The position numbers were made by a program, and so were the translations under genes. This document shows, one piece after another, positions 1-7,609 of a stretch of 64,000 nt of DNA (the first letter of the stretch is position 1; each line of letters begins with the position of its first letter). The stretch comes from Levilactobacillus tongjiangensis (GTDB lineage Bacteria; Bacillota; Bacilli; Lactobacillales; Lactobacillaceae): positions 1 through 64,000 of the forward strand of contig NZ_RHNY01000004.1 of the NCBI RefSeq assembly GCF_003946345.1, read 5' to 3'. The notes below the pieces were generated by a model. The model did not search any database. It saw only the letters and a program-made list of their open reading frames with translations, and was not told the origin of the DNA.

Positions 1-148
1 GAATACCGGAATGAGGCCGCTTAGAGACAACATAAAATTATATTATTTCGTATGACAACTTGACAGGGACTAGTACAACTCATAATGGTTTGGCGTTTTT
101 TTAGTTTAATCGTTAAGACACTTGGCTTGCTAAATGTAACTGTGAGTA

Positions 149-165
149 TTACAGTATAACTGTAA
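149..165. promoter_or_regulatory. Palindromic operator overlapping the promoter of the first gene
   Basis: Perfect inverted repeat TTACAGT-ATA-ACTGTAA. A -10-like TATAAC (155-160) lies inside it, so a bound dimer would block RNA polymerase. The geometry suits a winged-helix regulator of the MarR/HxlR type, but none is encoded next to it. The regulator identity is inference. Confidence 0.5.
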
Positions 166-191
166 ACAAAAACGAAAAGGGGTTCTTCAAT

Positions 192-833
192 ATGACAAAC
201 GTATTAGTTCTCGGTGCCAATGGTAAGATTGCCAAGCTGGCTACGGCTCAGTTGTTGGCAGAATCCGACGCTCATTTAACGTTATTTCTTCGGAACGCTA
301 AGCGCTTAGCCAGTGCGGCCAGCGACCGTGTCAAGGTGGTTGACGGTGACGCCAGCAAGCCAACTGATCTGCAGGCAGCCATGGGCGGTATTGACGTGGT
401 ATACGCCAACTTGGCTGGCCACAACATTGAGGCCGAAGCCCAGGCGGTGGTAAGTGCTATGGACGCCGCTGGTGTGAAGCGCTTAGTTTGGATTTCAACG
501 TTGGGCATCTACGATGAAGTTCCTGGCGCTTATGGCAAATGGAACCATCAGATGTTGGATGGTGGCTACCTGGAGACTTACAGTGCCGCGGCTAAGGTCA
601 TTGAAAGCTCCGACTTAGATTACACGTTGATTCGGCCAGCCTGGTTGTCCAACAAGGACGAAGTCAATTACGAGACGACCCAAAAGGGTGAGGCCTTCAA
701 GGGAACTGAGGTTTCTCGGAAGAGTATCGCCGACTTGGTCAACAAGTTAGTGGCTGATCCTAGCCAAGCAATTCGTGCGTCACTAGGGGTCAACAAGCCT
801 AATACGGATGGGGATAAGCCTTCCTGGTACTAA
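192..833 (+). CDS. NAD(P)-binding oxidoreductase, atypical SDR / NmrA-like
   Basis: A 213-residue single Rossmann domain. The N-terminal VLGANGKIAKL is the GxxGxxA-type dinucleotide-binding loop of atypical short-chain dehydrogenases (NmrA/YwnB-like), soluble and without a membrane segment. The ATG at 192 follows an AAAAGGGG ribosome site. It is clearly paralogous to the 215-residue protein at 63263-63910: both share YANL, a WIS..GIY segment and the ending KG.AFKGTEVSRKS. Such proteins are often stress-inducible quinone or flavin reductases or NADPH sensors; the substrate cannot be read from sequence. It appears monocistronic, with a palindromic operator over its promoter. Confidence 0.85.
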   Translation: MTNVLVLGANGKIAKLATAQLLAESDAHLTLFLRNAKRLASAASDRVKVVDGDASKPTDLQAAMGGIDVVYANLAGHNIEAEAQAVVSAMDAAGVKRLVWISTLGIYDEVPGAYGKWNHQMLDGGYLETYSAAAKVIESSDLDYTLIRPAWLSNKDEVNYETTQKGEAFKGTEVSRKSIADLVNKLVADPSQAIRASLGVNKPNTDGDKPSWY

Positions 834-1372
834 TCGAAAACTTATTTTTATCTGTAAACGCCCACCGGTGGGCATTGTCCAAGGGTGGGGGTAAATCAGG
901 CGATTCAAAAAGAGTGCAATGGTTCCGTTTTCGCGGTATAACTATGGTGTGCGTTGAGAAAGACTCCGTACATAGCCAGAAGATCGGAATCACCTAAATT
1001 GGAATCAATTTACTAAAGCTATTCTGTGAAACTTTTCCTCCAAACAAGAACCCATGGATTTGCCGGAAATTGATTCATACGTTGCGGAAATACCGTTGGT
1101 GGCACTGCCACTAGCGGTATTTTTTTTGAGCCTGGCGCCGCCGGAAGCTGCGTTACTGGTTAAGCAAAGTGGGCTTCACGTGCTTGTTTTACGGTTGTTC
1201 TAATAATTAAATTGTCGGTAGCTGACGTGTTCGCAGATAAATTGGGAATTAAAGAAAAATTGAGTGCTGGTCTGCGTAGTTAAAGAGTGTACCGTCTGCT
1301 TGCTTAACCAGAAGGGATGTTGGGAAAGTGTGCTAGACTTAGTGAAAAGTTTGAGGAGGGGTGAGATAAGCA
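834..1372. other. Intergenic region, no convincing gene
   Basis: It holds a 14-bp perfect palindrome GCCCACCGGTGGGC (860-873), a terminator hairpin (1088-1127) and about 240 bp of leader before the next gene. A 49-codon open frame at 1053-1202 runs straight through the terminator and resembles no family, so I do not call it. Confidence 0.6.
1088..1127 (+). terminator. Rho-independent terminator
   Basis: Stem AATACCG..GTGGC / GCCAC..CGGTATT with a short loop, then eight T. It lies 250 bp downstream of the preceding stop codon, so it may belong to a lost or uncalled transcript. Confidence 0.7.
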
Positions 1373-2518
1373 ATGACAGTTTTGAGAGTGCCAGTAGCAA
1401 AATCGGTTATTAGTTGGGCAGTGACTCATGGCGAGAAGTCTCAGGAAGAATTACGGCAGAAGTATCAGCTGCAATCGTGGATCAACCCAGAAACTGATCG
1501 TGATTATCCCACATTTAAGCAATTGCAAAACTTTAGCCGCGATACGCGAATTCCATTCAATTATTTCTTTCAGGCAGAAGTTCCACACGAAAAATATGAG
1601 TTTGCAAGTTTTAGAACAGTTAATAACACGACCGTTCATCCTAGCCGGCGGTTGATTGAAACAATTCATACGATGGCGGCTCGGCAGGAGTGGATGAAGG
1701 ACTATCTGATTGCGCAAGATGATGGTCGCAAATTTAAGCTGATTGGTAGCCTTTCACGACAGTTAAGTCCAGAGGTAGCAGCTACAAAAGTCCATAAGCT
1801 ATTGGAATTAGAGGATAAATTTTCTCAGCCTTCAACCGATGAGGCGTTCTTTAATCAATTACGGAAAAAAATTAGTTCACTAGGAATTATGGTCATGCAA
1901 AATGGGGTGGTTGGCACGAATACGCACCGACCACTAGACGTTGCTGAATTCCGGGCATTTATTTTAGCTGATGAGGTAGTTCCATTAATATTTTTGAATA
2001 GCACTGACAGTAGGAAGGCGAAGATATTCTCTCTAGTACACGAATTTATTCATGCGCTACTCGGTGATGATGAGATTCTTAACGTTTCCCCCGACATGGA
2101 TATTAGCCATGAACGTTGGATCAATCAGGTGACGAGTAATGTGCTGTTACCCGCCAAACGCGTTACTGCGACGTTATCCAACGATTTGTCGAGTGCGGCC
2201 AATCTTAAGCAGTTGAGCCGTATTTTTCATACGAGTCTAGTGACCACGGCAATTCGGTTGAATACATTAGGATTGACAGATAGTCGTGAAATAAATTGGG
2301 CTAAGACTATCCAAGGGCAAAGTGTCGAGTCACGAACGAAAGAATCTGGTGGTGATTTTTATAATACGGCGGTATCACGGGTTGATCGCCAGTTTGCAGA
2401 TGCTGTTATTAGTGATGAAGCCTGCGGGCGTTTACCTGTGAACCAAGCAGCTGAAATGCTAGGCGTGACCTTAAAAACTTACGCTGCCACAGTTGATAAA
2501 TTATGCCAGCACGCATAG
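1373..2518 (+). CDS. ImmA/IrrE-family metallopeptidase, probable antitoxin partner
   Basis: A 381-residue protein. The middle contains HEFIHALLGDDE (about residue 225), the HExxH zinc-protease signature of the ImmA/IrrE (COG2856) family. The N-terminal ~70 residues look like the divergent XRE/HTH-like module common in these proteins, and the C-terminal end (about 340-381) reads as another helical DNA-binding-like segment. ATG follows GGAGGGGTGAGA. The frame overlaps the downstream DUF4411 gene by 16 bases, indicating translational coupling. Large ImmA/IrrE proteins paired with DUF4411 PIN-like proteins are a recurrent two-gene unit in bacterial accessory DNA, usually read as toxin-antitoxin (family knowledge). 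Activity is not shown here. Confidence 0.85.
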   Translation: MTVLRVPVAKSVISWAVTHGEKSQEELRQKYQLQSWINPETDRDYPTFKQLQNFSRDTRIPFNYFFQAEVPHEKYEFASFRTVNNTTVHPSRRLIETIHTMAARQEWMKDYLIAQDDGRKFKLIGSLSRQLSPEVAATKVHKLLELEDKFSQPSTDEAFFNQLRKKISSLGIMVMQNGVVGTNTHRPLDVAEFRAFILADEVVPLIFLNSTDSRKAKIFSLVHEFIHALLGDDEILNVSPDMDISHERWINQVTSNVLLPAKRVTATLSNDLSSAANLKQLSRIFHTSLVTTAIRLNTLGLTDSREINWAKTIQGQSVESRTKESGGDFYNTAVSRVDRQFADAVISDEACGRLPVNQAAEMLGVTLKTYAATVDKLCQHA

Positions 2519-3018
2519 TGGATTATTTGTTGGATACGAATTCGCTGATTGACGCTCATACAAAGTGGTATCGGCCACATGTTTTTCCATCGATCTGGCA
2601 GAGACTGACTACTGATGAAACGTTGGGGATGACGTCGCTAGTTTACGCGGAGCTACGGTATCCAGATACACTTGTAAACTGGGCAGAAACAGCATTTAGC
2701 GGGGACTTGCTTGAACCAACCTCAGAAATTATTTTGGCTTATAGCCAAGTAATGAGTTGGGTGACGACGGCGACACGCTGGAATATCGCTGGCATTGCAC
2801 AATGGCAGAGTCCGGATAAGGCCGATCCGTGGCTGATTGCGACAGCGATGGTGAATCACCAAGCTATTGTAACGTTAGATGGCAATGGTCATGCGTTCAT
2901 GCCAGATGAGCAAGCTTTTTCAAAGCAAGAACCTAAAATATCTGCGGTGGCAGAGCAATTTGGGGTGCCTACCCTAACACTCTATGAGTTACTTGATAAA
3001 TTGCATCTTTCGCTATGA
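2503..3018 (+). CDS. DUF4411 family PIN-like protein, probable toxin
   Basis: A 171-residue protein. It begins with YLLDTNSLIDAHTKWY, the DTNxLI motif with the first acidic ligand of PIN-type ribonucleases. Later KADPWLIATA and IVTLDGNG supply the second and third acidic positions expected of DUF4411/PIN folds. The start overlaps the end of the ImmA/IrrE gene by 16 bases, so the two are co-translated. By analogy with PIN toxins it may cleave RNA, held in check by its partner. It is followed at once by a hairpin that closes the unit. Confidence 0.85.
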   Translation: MPARIVDYLLDTNSLIDAHTKWYRPHVFPSIWQRLTTDETLGMTSLVYAELRYPDTLVNWAETAFSGDLLEPTSEIILAYSQVMSWVTTATRWNIAGIAQWQSPDKADPWLIATAMVNHQAIVTLDGNGHAFMPDEQAFSKQEPKISAVAEQFGVPTLTLYELLDKLHLSL

Positions 3019-3064
3019 CTAATCAAAGCGGTACCTCCAAGCTGTAGGTGTCGTTTTGATTAGT
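3018..3064. terminator. Hairpin closing the ImmA-DUF4411 operon
   Basis: A 19-bp near-perfect stem, ACTAATCAAA at 3018 pairing with TTTGATTAGT ending at 3064, begins at the last base of the DUF4411 stop codon. It lacks a clear T-run, so termination efficiency is uncertain. Confidence 0.5.
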
Positions 3065-3382
3065 TATGGCATGAATCCCATTGAAAATGGTCCATCACCG
3101 ACGATTTATCTCTGCGGCCAGTGATTGGAATTTTCAAACACCCATGAATTTGAAAAATATAACGAATTCAACATGAAAATATTTAAGTCATAATTGTGGT
3201 GGCACAACCGGGCGAGGCACAACCGTTTCAGTCAGAACTGTAACCGAGAATCGCCATTAGCCGGGGTTACCAGCGTCTCACTAACCCTGACCTATCAAGG
3301 ATTACCGGCTATCTAAACGAGCAGTGAAGTAGTGGTTAAAATTCTATTTGTGCGTTTTTGAGCAAAAGTTAACGCTTTTCTA

Positions 3383-3411
3383 TTGCAAACGCTTCCAGCA
3401 CGTGATACTAT
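3383..3411 (+). promoter_or_regulatory. Promoter of the large RNA with an overlapping cre box
   Basis: TTGCAA (3383-3388), 17-bp spacer, TACTAT (3406-3411) with an extended TG at 3403-3404: a strong sigma-A promoter. TTGCAAACGCTTCCA (3383-3397) fits the CcpA operator consensus WTGNAANCGNWNNCW at every fixed position and covers the -35. Catabolite repression of the RNA downstream is therefore predicted. Predicted transcription start is about 3418. Confidence 0.75.
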
Positions 3412-3417
3412 ATGTTT

Positions 3418-4010
3418 GTGGAAAGGAACAAAGAGTTGTGATAGCAACACCAGTTAATCTAAAGAGTCATTGTTTTCAATAGAAACTGATTTCCGTTATT
3501 TGCGCAAATCAGGTTTTTCAGAAACTCCGAGATACTGAATGATATTTAACAACTCCGATAAACCTTCTAACGAACTCTAGCGGTTCCAAACAAAAGGATT
3601 TGGGTCATGTATCATGGTTCACGAATATGGTTCACGAAAAACTGAATAAAGGTTTAACTTAGTGCTTGTTGTAAGCGTAAGTGTTTAAAGACTTGTAAAC
3701 AGTTCCAGATTCAAGCTAGAGCTCGGATGTCACTGCGGCGAGGTTCACAAGGATTTCAAGAAGAATCGTTAATAGCGAGTCTTGGTAAAGTGATGAAGGA
3801 ATTAAGTTCCAAGTAAAACTGAAAACGGCAGCCGGAAGATAAATAGTGAAAGAGTTAAAAGGGCTGTGTCTGCTCAGTGGAAACGACAGTTATGAGGCGA
3901 TTAAGAATTAAAAAGTTTACGCAACGGAAATTTAGTAACAATCACAACCTCCTTTCCATGAGTTAGCGGACTTCAAGTTATTCTCTAAATAAACTTGAAG
4001 CCCGTTTTTG
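3418..4010 (+). ncRNA. Large structured non-coding RNA, ROOL-like (candidate)
   Basis: About 590 nt with no credible reading frame, bounded by a strong promoter and a terminator. The 5' end (GGAAAGGA 3420-3427, GTTGTGAT 3435-3442) is complementary to the 3' end (ATCACAAC 3941-3948, TCCTTTCC 3950-3957), so the whole molecule closes on a long basal stem. Internal helices are visible, for example CTGATTT 3486-3492 with AAATCAG 3506-3512. A 12-nt sequence ATGGTTCACGAA occurs twice, 13 bases apart (3614, 3627). RNase P RNA and tmRNA hallmarks are absent. Length, ornate closing and host group match ROOL RNAs of Firmicutes (average close to 580 nt); GOLLD is longer. Class assignment is inference; being a structured RNA is well supported. 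Confidence 0.7.
3967..4010 (+). terminator. Terminator of the large RNA
   Basis: CGGACTTCAAGTT (3967-3979) pairs with AACTTGAAGCCCG (3992-4004), one mismatch, followed by TTTTT. Confidence 0.85.
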
Positions 4011-4372
4011 ATTTCCAAGGGACTTGTTGTTCGGGTCAACCAGAGATTTACAGTTTTAGACAATGGTCTCGGTATAAATAGTTTAATGGGAAATCCCGTA
4101 GACTAGCCGGGCTATCAGCTCCTTTTTGATCTTTGAAAACTAGGGTAATTGTTAAAGGTAAATCCTTTTAGCAAATTAAAGACGTCGTTCGGAATGCTCC
4201 CGAACAGACGGCTTCCCGTAACTGATTCATCGCCTTAATGTTCGGAAACAGCTGATAAACAGTTTTCCGCAATCGACCATTTACAGGCCGGTTCGGAAAA
4301 GGTATATTATTACTAGACTGAAAAAATTTGTTAAAGAATTTTATGGCACGTTGACCTAAGGAGTGAGAAGTA
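4011..4372 (+). promoter_or_regulatory. Intergenic region with hairpins and promoter of the next gene
   Basis: No gene. A hairpin GTTCGG..CCGAAC lies around 4189-4206. The promoter TTTACA (4280-4285), 17 bp, TATATT (4303-4308) drives the gene starting at 4373. The stretch 4030-4260 is rich in short inverted repeats and might be an extension of the upstream structured RNA locus; I cannot assign it. Confidence 0.5.
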
Positions 4373-5197
4373 GTGGCCTTTCATCGCATTTTTGTGATTG
4401 ATTTTGCTGGATTGGGTCTGGGCGAAGCGTCGGACGCTAACCGCTTTCAATCTGTGGGCGCCGATACGTTGGGTCACGTGGCGGTTAGTTGGCCCGATAA
4501 ACTAAATCTTCCAACATTACAGCAGTTGGGGCTTGGTAATATTCGTGTTGACCATCCCGTCCCCGGAGTTCCTCCGGTAGATCATCCCGCCGGCTTCTTT
4601 GGCCGCTTGCACGTGCAGGCGGAAGGCAACCGACGCGCCACGGGATTACGCGAGATGTGGGATTTCACCGGGCGTGAGCGCACGGAAAGTGTGTTTGACA
4701 CCTTACCCACGGCTGGTTATGACGTCAGTCTAGCCGGACCCTTTCTCAGTTATCTCCAAACGCAGGACCTGGCGCAGCGGTATCAACTTGGGAGTAATCA
4801 GGATGCTTTCCGGATTCTCTACGACCGGTTATATCAGCCAGCTTCAGGATTGACCTACGTGGTTCTACCAGATTTTCGGTTCGCCGGTTCCCAGCAAGAC
4901 CCCCACGCATTTGGGGAATCCCTGGAAAGCGCCGACCGGTATCTCACCCAGGTCAAGCATGATATGGGGGCCAACGATTTATTGATCGTCACCGCCACCC
5001 ATGCCGACGATCCGACCATGGCAGTCACGCCGACTCGTGAGTATTTGCCATTACTGGCGTACTCCCCGTCCCGGCCAAGCGCACACGCGTTGGGCATTCG
5101 CCGGACATTAGCCGACGTGGGGGCCACGGTCCTCGAGAACTTCGGTTTAGCAGCCTACGCTGCCGGACATAGCTTTTTAAATGAAATTACGCAATAA
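4373..5197 (+). CDS. Phosphopentomutase-like protein, degraded active site
   Basis: A 274-residue member of the alkaline phosphatase superfamily, closest to phosphopentomutase DeoB (usually ~390 residues). Recognisable DeoB landmarks: the first metal Asp in VIDFAG (D10), GADTLGH (29-35), LGLGNIR, DP..FGE.L, TREYLPLLAYSPS, LADVGATVLENFG and SFLNE at the C-terminus. The cap domain is cut by over 100 residues. The DeoB segment ADHGND reads ATHADD here, the DHTREY histidine is Pro, the D..FGH metal pair is lost, and the region of the nucleophile threonine reads RRATG. Mutase activity is therefore unlikely. GTG start after AAGGAG. It heads a nucleoside-use cluster, so a regulatory or altered phosphatase role is possible. 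DeoB residue comparison is from memory. Confidence 0.75.
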   Translation: MAFHRIFVIDFAGLGLGEASDANRFQSVGADTLGHVAVSWPDKLNLPTLQQLGLGNIRVDHPVPGVPPVDHPAGFFGRLHVQAEGNRRATGLREMWDFTGRERTESVFDTLPTAGYDVSLAGPFLSYLQTQDLAQRYQLGSNQDAFRILYDRLYQPASGLTYVVLPDFRFAGSQQDPHAFGESLESADRYLTQVKHDMGANDLLIVTATHADDPTMAVTPTREYLPLLAYSPSRPSAHALGIRRTLADVGATVLENFGLAAYAAGHSFLNEITQ

Positions 5198-5341
5198 ATA
5201 AGTGCAGAACGAACCTTGAAAGGGGGTGAGGGAGCGTCATACCGGATAAGTTCGATTGGGTTGCAAAGGTCAGCTGACCACTAAGCTGTAATTTATCAAT
5301 TATTCACCAATTTTTTCCTTGGTGGTCGCTGAGACTCAACC

Positions 5342-5370
5342 GTTACGAACCGGCTTCGTTCGTTCGTAAC
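5342..5370. promoter_or_regulatory. Inverted repeat in the nucleoside transporter leader
   Basis: GTTACGAAC (5342-5350) and GTTCGTAAC (5362-5370), a perfect 9-bp stem with an 11-nt loop, followed by a second hairpin of AAGTTATG..CATAATTT. It may be an operator or leader hairpin for the transporter at 5473. The remaining leader (5198-5472) shows nothing else. Confidence 0.4.
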
Positions 5371-5472
5371 AGAAGTTATGCGTTACATAATTTCTGCAGC
5401 AACATCGTGTCAACTTTTGTGCGGGAACGCTCGTGCATCAAACAATAATATCGGAAAGAGGTATTTTGACCA

Positions 5473-6732
5473 ATGCTAGTCGCAGTCAATATTTTAGGGG
5501 TAATCGTTTACCTCGCTATCGCTTTCTTATTCTCTAAGAATAAGAAGAAAATTAATTGGAAATCAACTGCCATTGTTTTAGTACTTAACTTGATCTTAGC
5601 CTGGTTCTTCACCAGTTTCTCAATCGGACAAGACATTGTTAAGGGTGCCGCAGATGGTTTCAACTGGTTAGTGCAAGTTGCCTACCAAGGGATTGTCTTC
5701 GCCTTACCTAACTGGGTAACGCCACAATTCGGTGGGACTGCTAAGTCCATGAACTTCATTACCAGTTCATTGCTGCCAATCTTATTGGTTGTTCCAATGT
5801 TCGATATCCTGACTTACATCGGGATCTTGCCTTGGATCATCAAGTGGGTTGGTCGTGGCCTTTCCTTCATTACTGGTCAACCTAAGTTCGAATCATTCTT
5901 CTCTGTTGAAATGATGTTCTTAGGTAACACTGAAGCCTTAGCCGTTTCTCAATTACAATTGAAGAGCATGCGTAAAGAACGTAACTTGACGCTTGCCATG
6001 ATGTCCATGTCATGTATCACTGCCTCCATTCTGGGTGCATATACCCAAATGGTTCCTGGGCAATTCGTTTTGACGGCCGTTCCAATTAACATCTTGAACG
6101 CCATCATCGTGACGAACATGTTGAACCCTGTTGAAGTGGCCCCAGAAGAAGATACCATCGCCAAAATCGGTGGGTCTAACTCCGCTGCTGCTGAAGAAGG
6201 CGCCGTTGAAGATGACGGGAAGCGCGAACCATTCTTCTCATTCTTGGGTGACTCCATCTTGGGTGCTGGTCGTCTGATCTTGATCATCGCCGCCAACGTT
6301 ATCGCCTTCGTTGCTTTAGCTGCTTTGATCGACAAGTTGCTTGGCTTGGTATACCCATGGTTATCCCTGGAACACCTTTTGGGGATCATCATGTTCCCAT
6401 TTGCATGGTTAATGGGTCTGAACGTACACGATGCGTTCGGATTCGCACAGTACATGGGTACTAAGTTGGTTACGAACGAATTCGTTGTCATGGGTAAGAT
6501 TTCTTCAACCATCAACACGAATGCTTTCTCACCTCACTACCGGGCAATCCTGACTGTCTTCTTGACTTCATTCGCTAACTTCTCAACTACTGGGATGATT
6601 ATCGGTTGTTTCAAGGGGATCGTTGACCGTGAAAACAACGAACTTATCTCTAAGAACGTTGGTTACATGCTCCTTTCCGGGATTCTGGTTTCCTTGCTAT
6701 CAGCCGGAATTGTAGGACTGTTTGTTTGGTAA
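5473..6732 (+). CDS. NupC-family nucleoside:cation symporter
   Basis: A 419-residue multi-pass membrane protein with about ten hydrophobic helices, typical of concentrative nucleoside transporters (CNT/NupC) and their gate and C-terminal domains. The motif region around GNTEALAVSQLQLK and the late GLNVHDAFGFAQYMGTK segment are characteristic. It imports nucleosides coupled to H+ or Na+. An acidic cytoplasmic loop (VEDDGKREPF) sits near residue 250. ATG after GGAAAGAGG. Neighbours (DeoB-like protein, purine permease, nucleoside hydrolase) support nucleoside scavenging. Purine or pyrimidine preference is not visible. Confidence 0.9.
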   Translation: MLVAVNILGVIVYLAIAFLFSKNKKKINWKSTAIVLVLNLILAWFFTSFSIGQDIVKGAADGFNWLVQVAYQGIVFALPNWVTPQFGGTAKSMNFITSSLLPILLVVPMFDILTYIGILPWIIKWVGRGLSFITGQPKFESFFSVEMMFLGNTEALAVSQLQLKSMRKERNLTLAMMSMSCITASILGAYTQMVPGQFVLTAVPINILNAIIVTNMLNPVEVAPEEDTIAKIGGSNSAAAEEGAVEDDGKREPFFSFLGDSILGAGRLILIIAANVIAFVALAALIDKLLGLVYPWLSLEHLLGIIMFPFAWLMGLNVHDAFGFAQYMGTKLVTNEFVVMGKISSTINTNAFSPHYRAILTVFLTSFANFSTTGMIIGCFKGIVDRENNELISKNVGYMLLSGILVSLLSAGIVGLFVW

Positions 6733-6858
6733 AATTAAACGCTCACTCATGCGAGTAGGCTAAAAATTGGATGGCCCAGGGGCACTAGCTTCCTGGGCCA
6801 TCTGTGTCACTAGGACCTTGGTTTTAGTGGCAAAATGGTGTAAGGATGCCGCTCACTG

Positions 6859-6986
6859 CGGGCCTTGCGGGGCTGGAACGGTGTGCGCGCGTTTGGGAGC
6901 CAAAGAGCGGTCTCCCAAGCCGGCGCTGTCTAACCGACGAAAAGCTCGTCGCCAAGACAGTTCCACGCCTGAGCCCCCGGCCCTCC
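6859..6986 (-). repeat. Palindromic repeat copy A1 (two-hairpin class)
   Basis: Core on the minus strand: H3 hairpin with stem TTGGGAG/CTCCCAA and loop GCTCTTT; H1 hairpin with CTGTCT/AGACAG ends (on + at about 6925-6962). Closing arms GCGGGGCT (6867-6874) and AGCCCC (6972-6977), the least regular of the family. Open frames inside are by-products of the symmetry. Confidence 0.75.
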
Positions 6987-7076
6987 GTTCGCTGGATAGT
7001 GGTTGTTAAAACCATGGTTCTGGTGAAGTGGGGGGCAGCAACAATTGGCCCTGATTTTCAGTGAGACAACAGTGTT

Positions 7077-7131
7077 AACTCAGACTTGCTAGCTCACAAC
7101 CAATAGTGGCCAACTAGCATGCAGTCTGAGT
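7077..7131. repeat. Inverted repeat between copies A1 and A2
   Basis: AACTCAGACT (about 7078) and AGTCTGAGTT (about 7122) with a smaller GCTAG/CTAGC pair inside. It lies between the two divergent palindromic elements. No gene here. Confidence 0.55.
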
Positions 7132-7138
7132 TACGGCC

Positions 7139-7430
7139 GGTTCATGGGCTTAGTTGTGGGTCGCTCACGTGGTTGTGGCGACGCACCAATCGTGAGCCGG
7201 AGGATGGCAGGGACCGCGCAGTGTCGATGTTCTTAGCGGTTTACCGCTTAGAACATGGGCCGACCTTGGAAACTCGCGAACTGAGCGAGGTTGCAAGGCG
7301 CCTGGGAGACCGCTCTTAGGCTCCCAGGTCTGCCCCACAGCGCGGTCCCTGCCAGCCGCAGGCGGGCACCTCAGTTTTTTGACTTTCAGCCCACCCAACA
7401 GGTGACCACCCAACAACTAAGCCCATAACC
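7139..7430 (+). repeat. Palindromic repeat copy A2 (three-hairpin class) in a larger palindrome
   Basis: Closing stem GGCAGGGACCGCGC (7206-7219) with its exact complement at 7340-7353. Inside are H1 GTTCTTAGCGG/CCGCTTAGAAC, H2 CCTTGG..CTCGC/GCGAGG..CAAGG and H3 CCTGGGAG-A-CC/GGCTCCCAGG. It is flanked by conserved ends AGCCGGAGG (left) and CCGCAGGCGG (right). Outer arms ATGGGCTTAGTTG (about 7144) and CAACTAAGCCCAT (about 7414) enclose it, making a ~290-bp nested palindrome. This copy defines the plus orientation used for the family. Confidence 0.85.
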
Positions 7431-7432
7431 TT

Positions 7433-7461
7433 TTGGCAGTAACGAAGGACCATGTTAAAAT
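7433..7461 (+). promoter_or_regulatory. Promoter of the purine permease gene
   Basis: TTGGCA (7433-7438), 17-bp spacer, TAAAAT (7456-7461) with extended TG at 7453-7454. Predicted start about 7468, giving a ~140-nt leader. Confidence 0.7.
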
Positions 7462-7467
7462 ATAAGG

Positions 7468-7609
7468 CGGTTGGCAATTGTCAGCCGTACGGGTGTCCGA
7501 CCTTTCCTCAGCGGGAAAGTGAAACCCAGCCGGAAGTTTGAGACCCTCCGGTTGCAATGCCCGTGAAGTTTGTGCGTCACAGCTGGCGCACCGAAAGATA
7601 GGGATTTTT
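7468..7609 (+). ncRNA. Structured leader RNA / candidate riboswitch of unknown class
   Basis: The 5' leader of the purine permease folds densely. ACGGG near 7489 pairs with CCCGT near 7560 and encloses hairpins CTTTCC/GGGAAAG and CCGGA/TCCGG. A third hairpin GTGCG/CGCAC precedes the AGGGA ribosome site. This multi-stem junction before a purine transporter suggests ligand sensing. It does not match purine, PRPP, preQ1, THF or TPP aptamer consensus sequences as I know them. Confidence 0.5.

Noticed and set aside
3418-4010. RNase P RNA, tmRNA or group I intron as identity of the large RNA
   Set aside because: None of their conserved blocks (RNase P core, tmRNA tag frame and tRNA-like ends, intron core) could be found, and the length with terminal pairing fits better with an ornate large RNA.
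4011-4372. Extending the large RNA to ~950 nt (GOLLD-size)
   Set aside because: A convincing terminator at 3967-4010 follows the terminal closing stem; the remaining hairpins are not clearly linked to it.
5198-5472. T-box or amino-acid riboswitch in the nucleoside transporter leader
   Set aside because: The T-box antiterminator motif and a terminator are missing; only simple inverted repeats are present.
6767-7416. Several 60-80 codon frames in both directions around 6.8-7.4 kb, and similar ones at 17.1-18.3, 21.0-21.8 and 23.2-23.7 kb
   Set aside because: They lie in palindromic elements, read nearly the same on both strands, and have no family features; GC-rich symmetry removes stop codons.
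7538-7609. TTG 7538 as start of the purine permease
   Set aside because: It would translate the structured leader; ATG 7610 has a good ribosome site and the protein then has the family's usual N-terminus.
7468-7609. Purine riboswitch of the xpt type in the permease leader
   Set aside because: A CCGGAAGTTT stretch looks similar at first, but the conserved junction and loop-loop sequences are absent.
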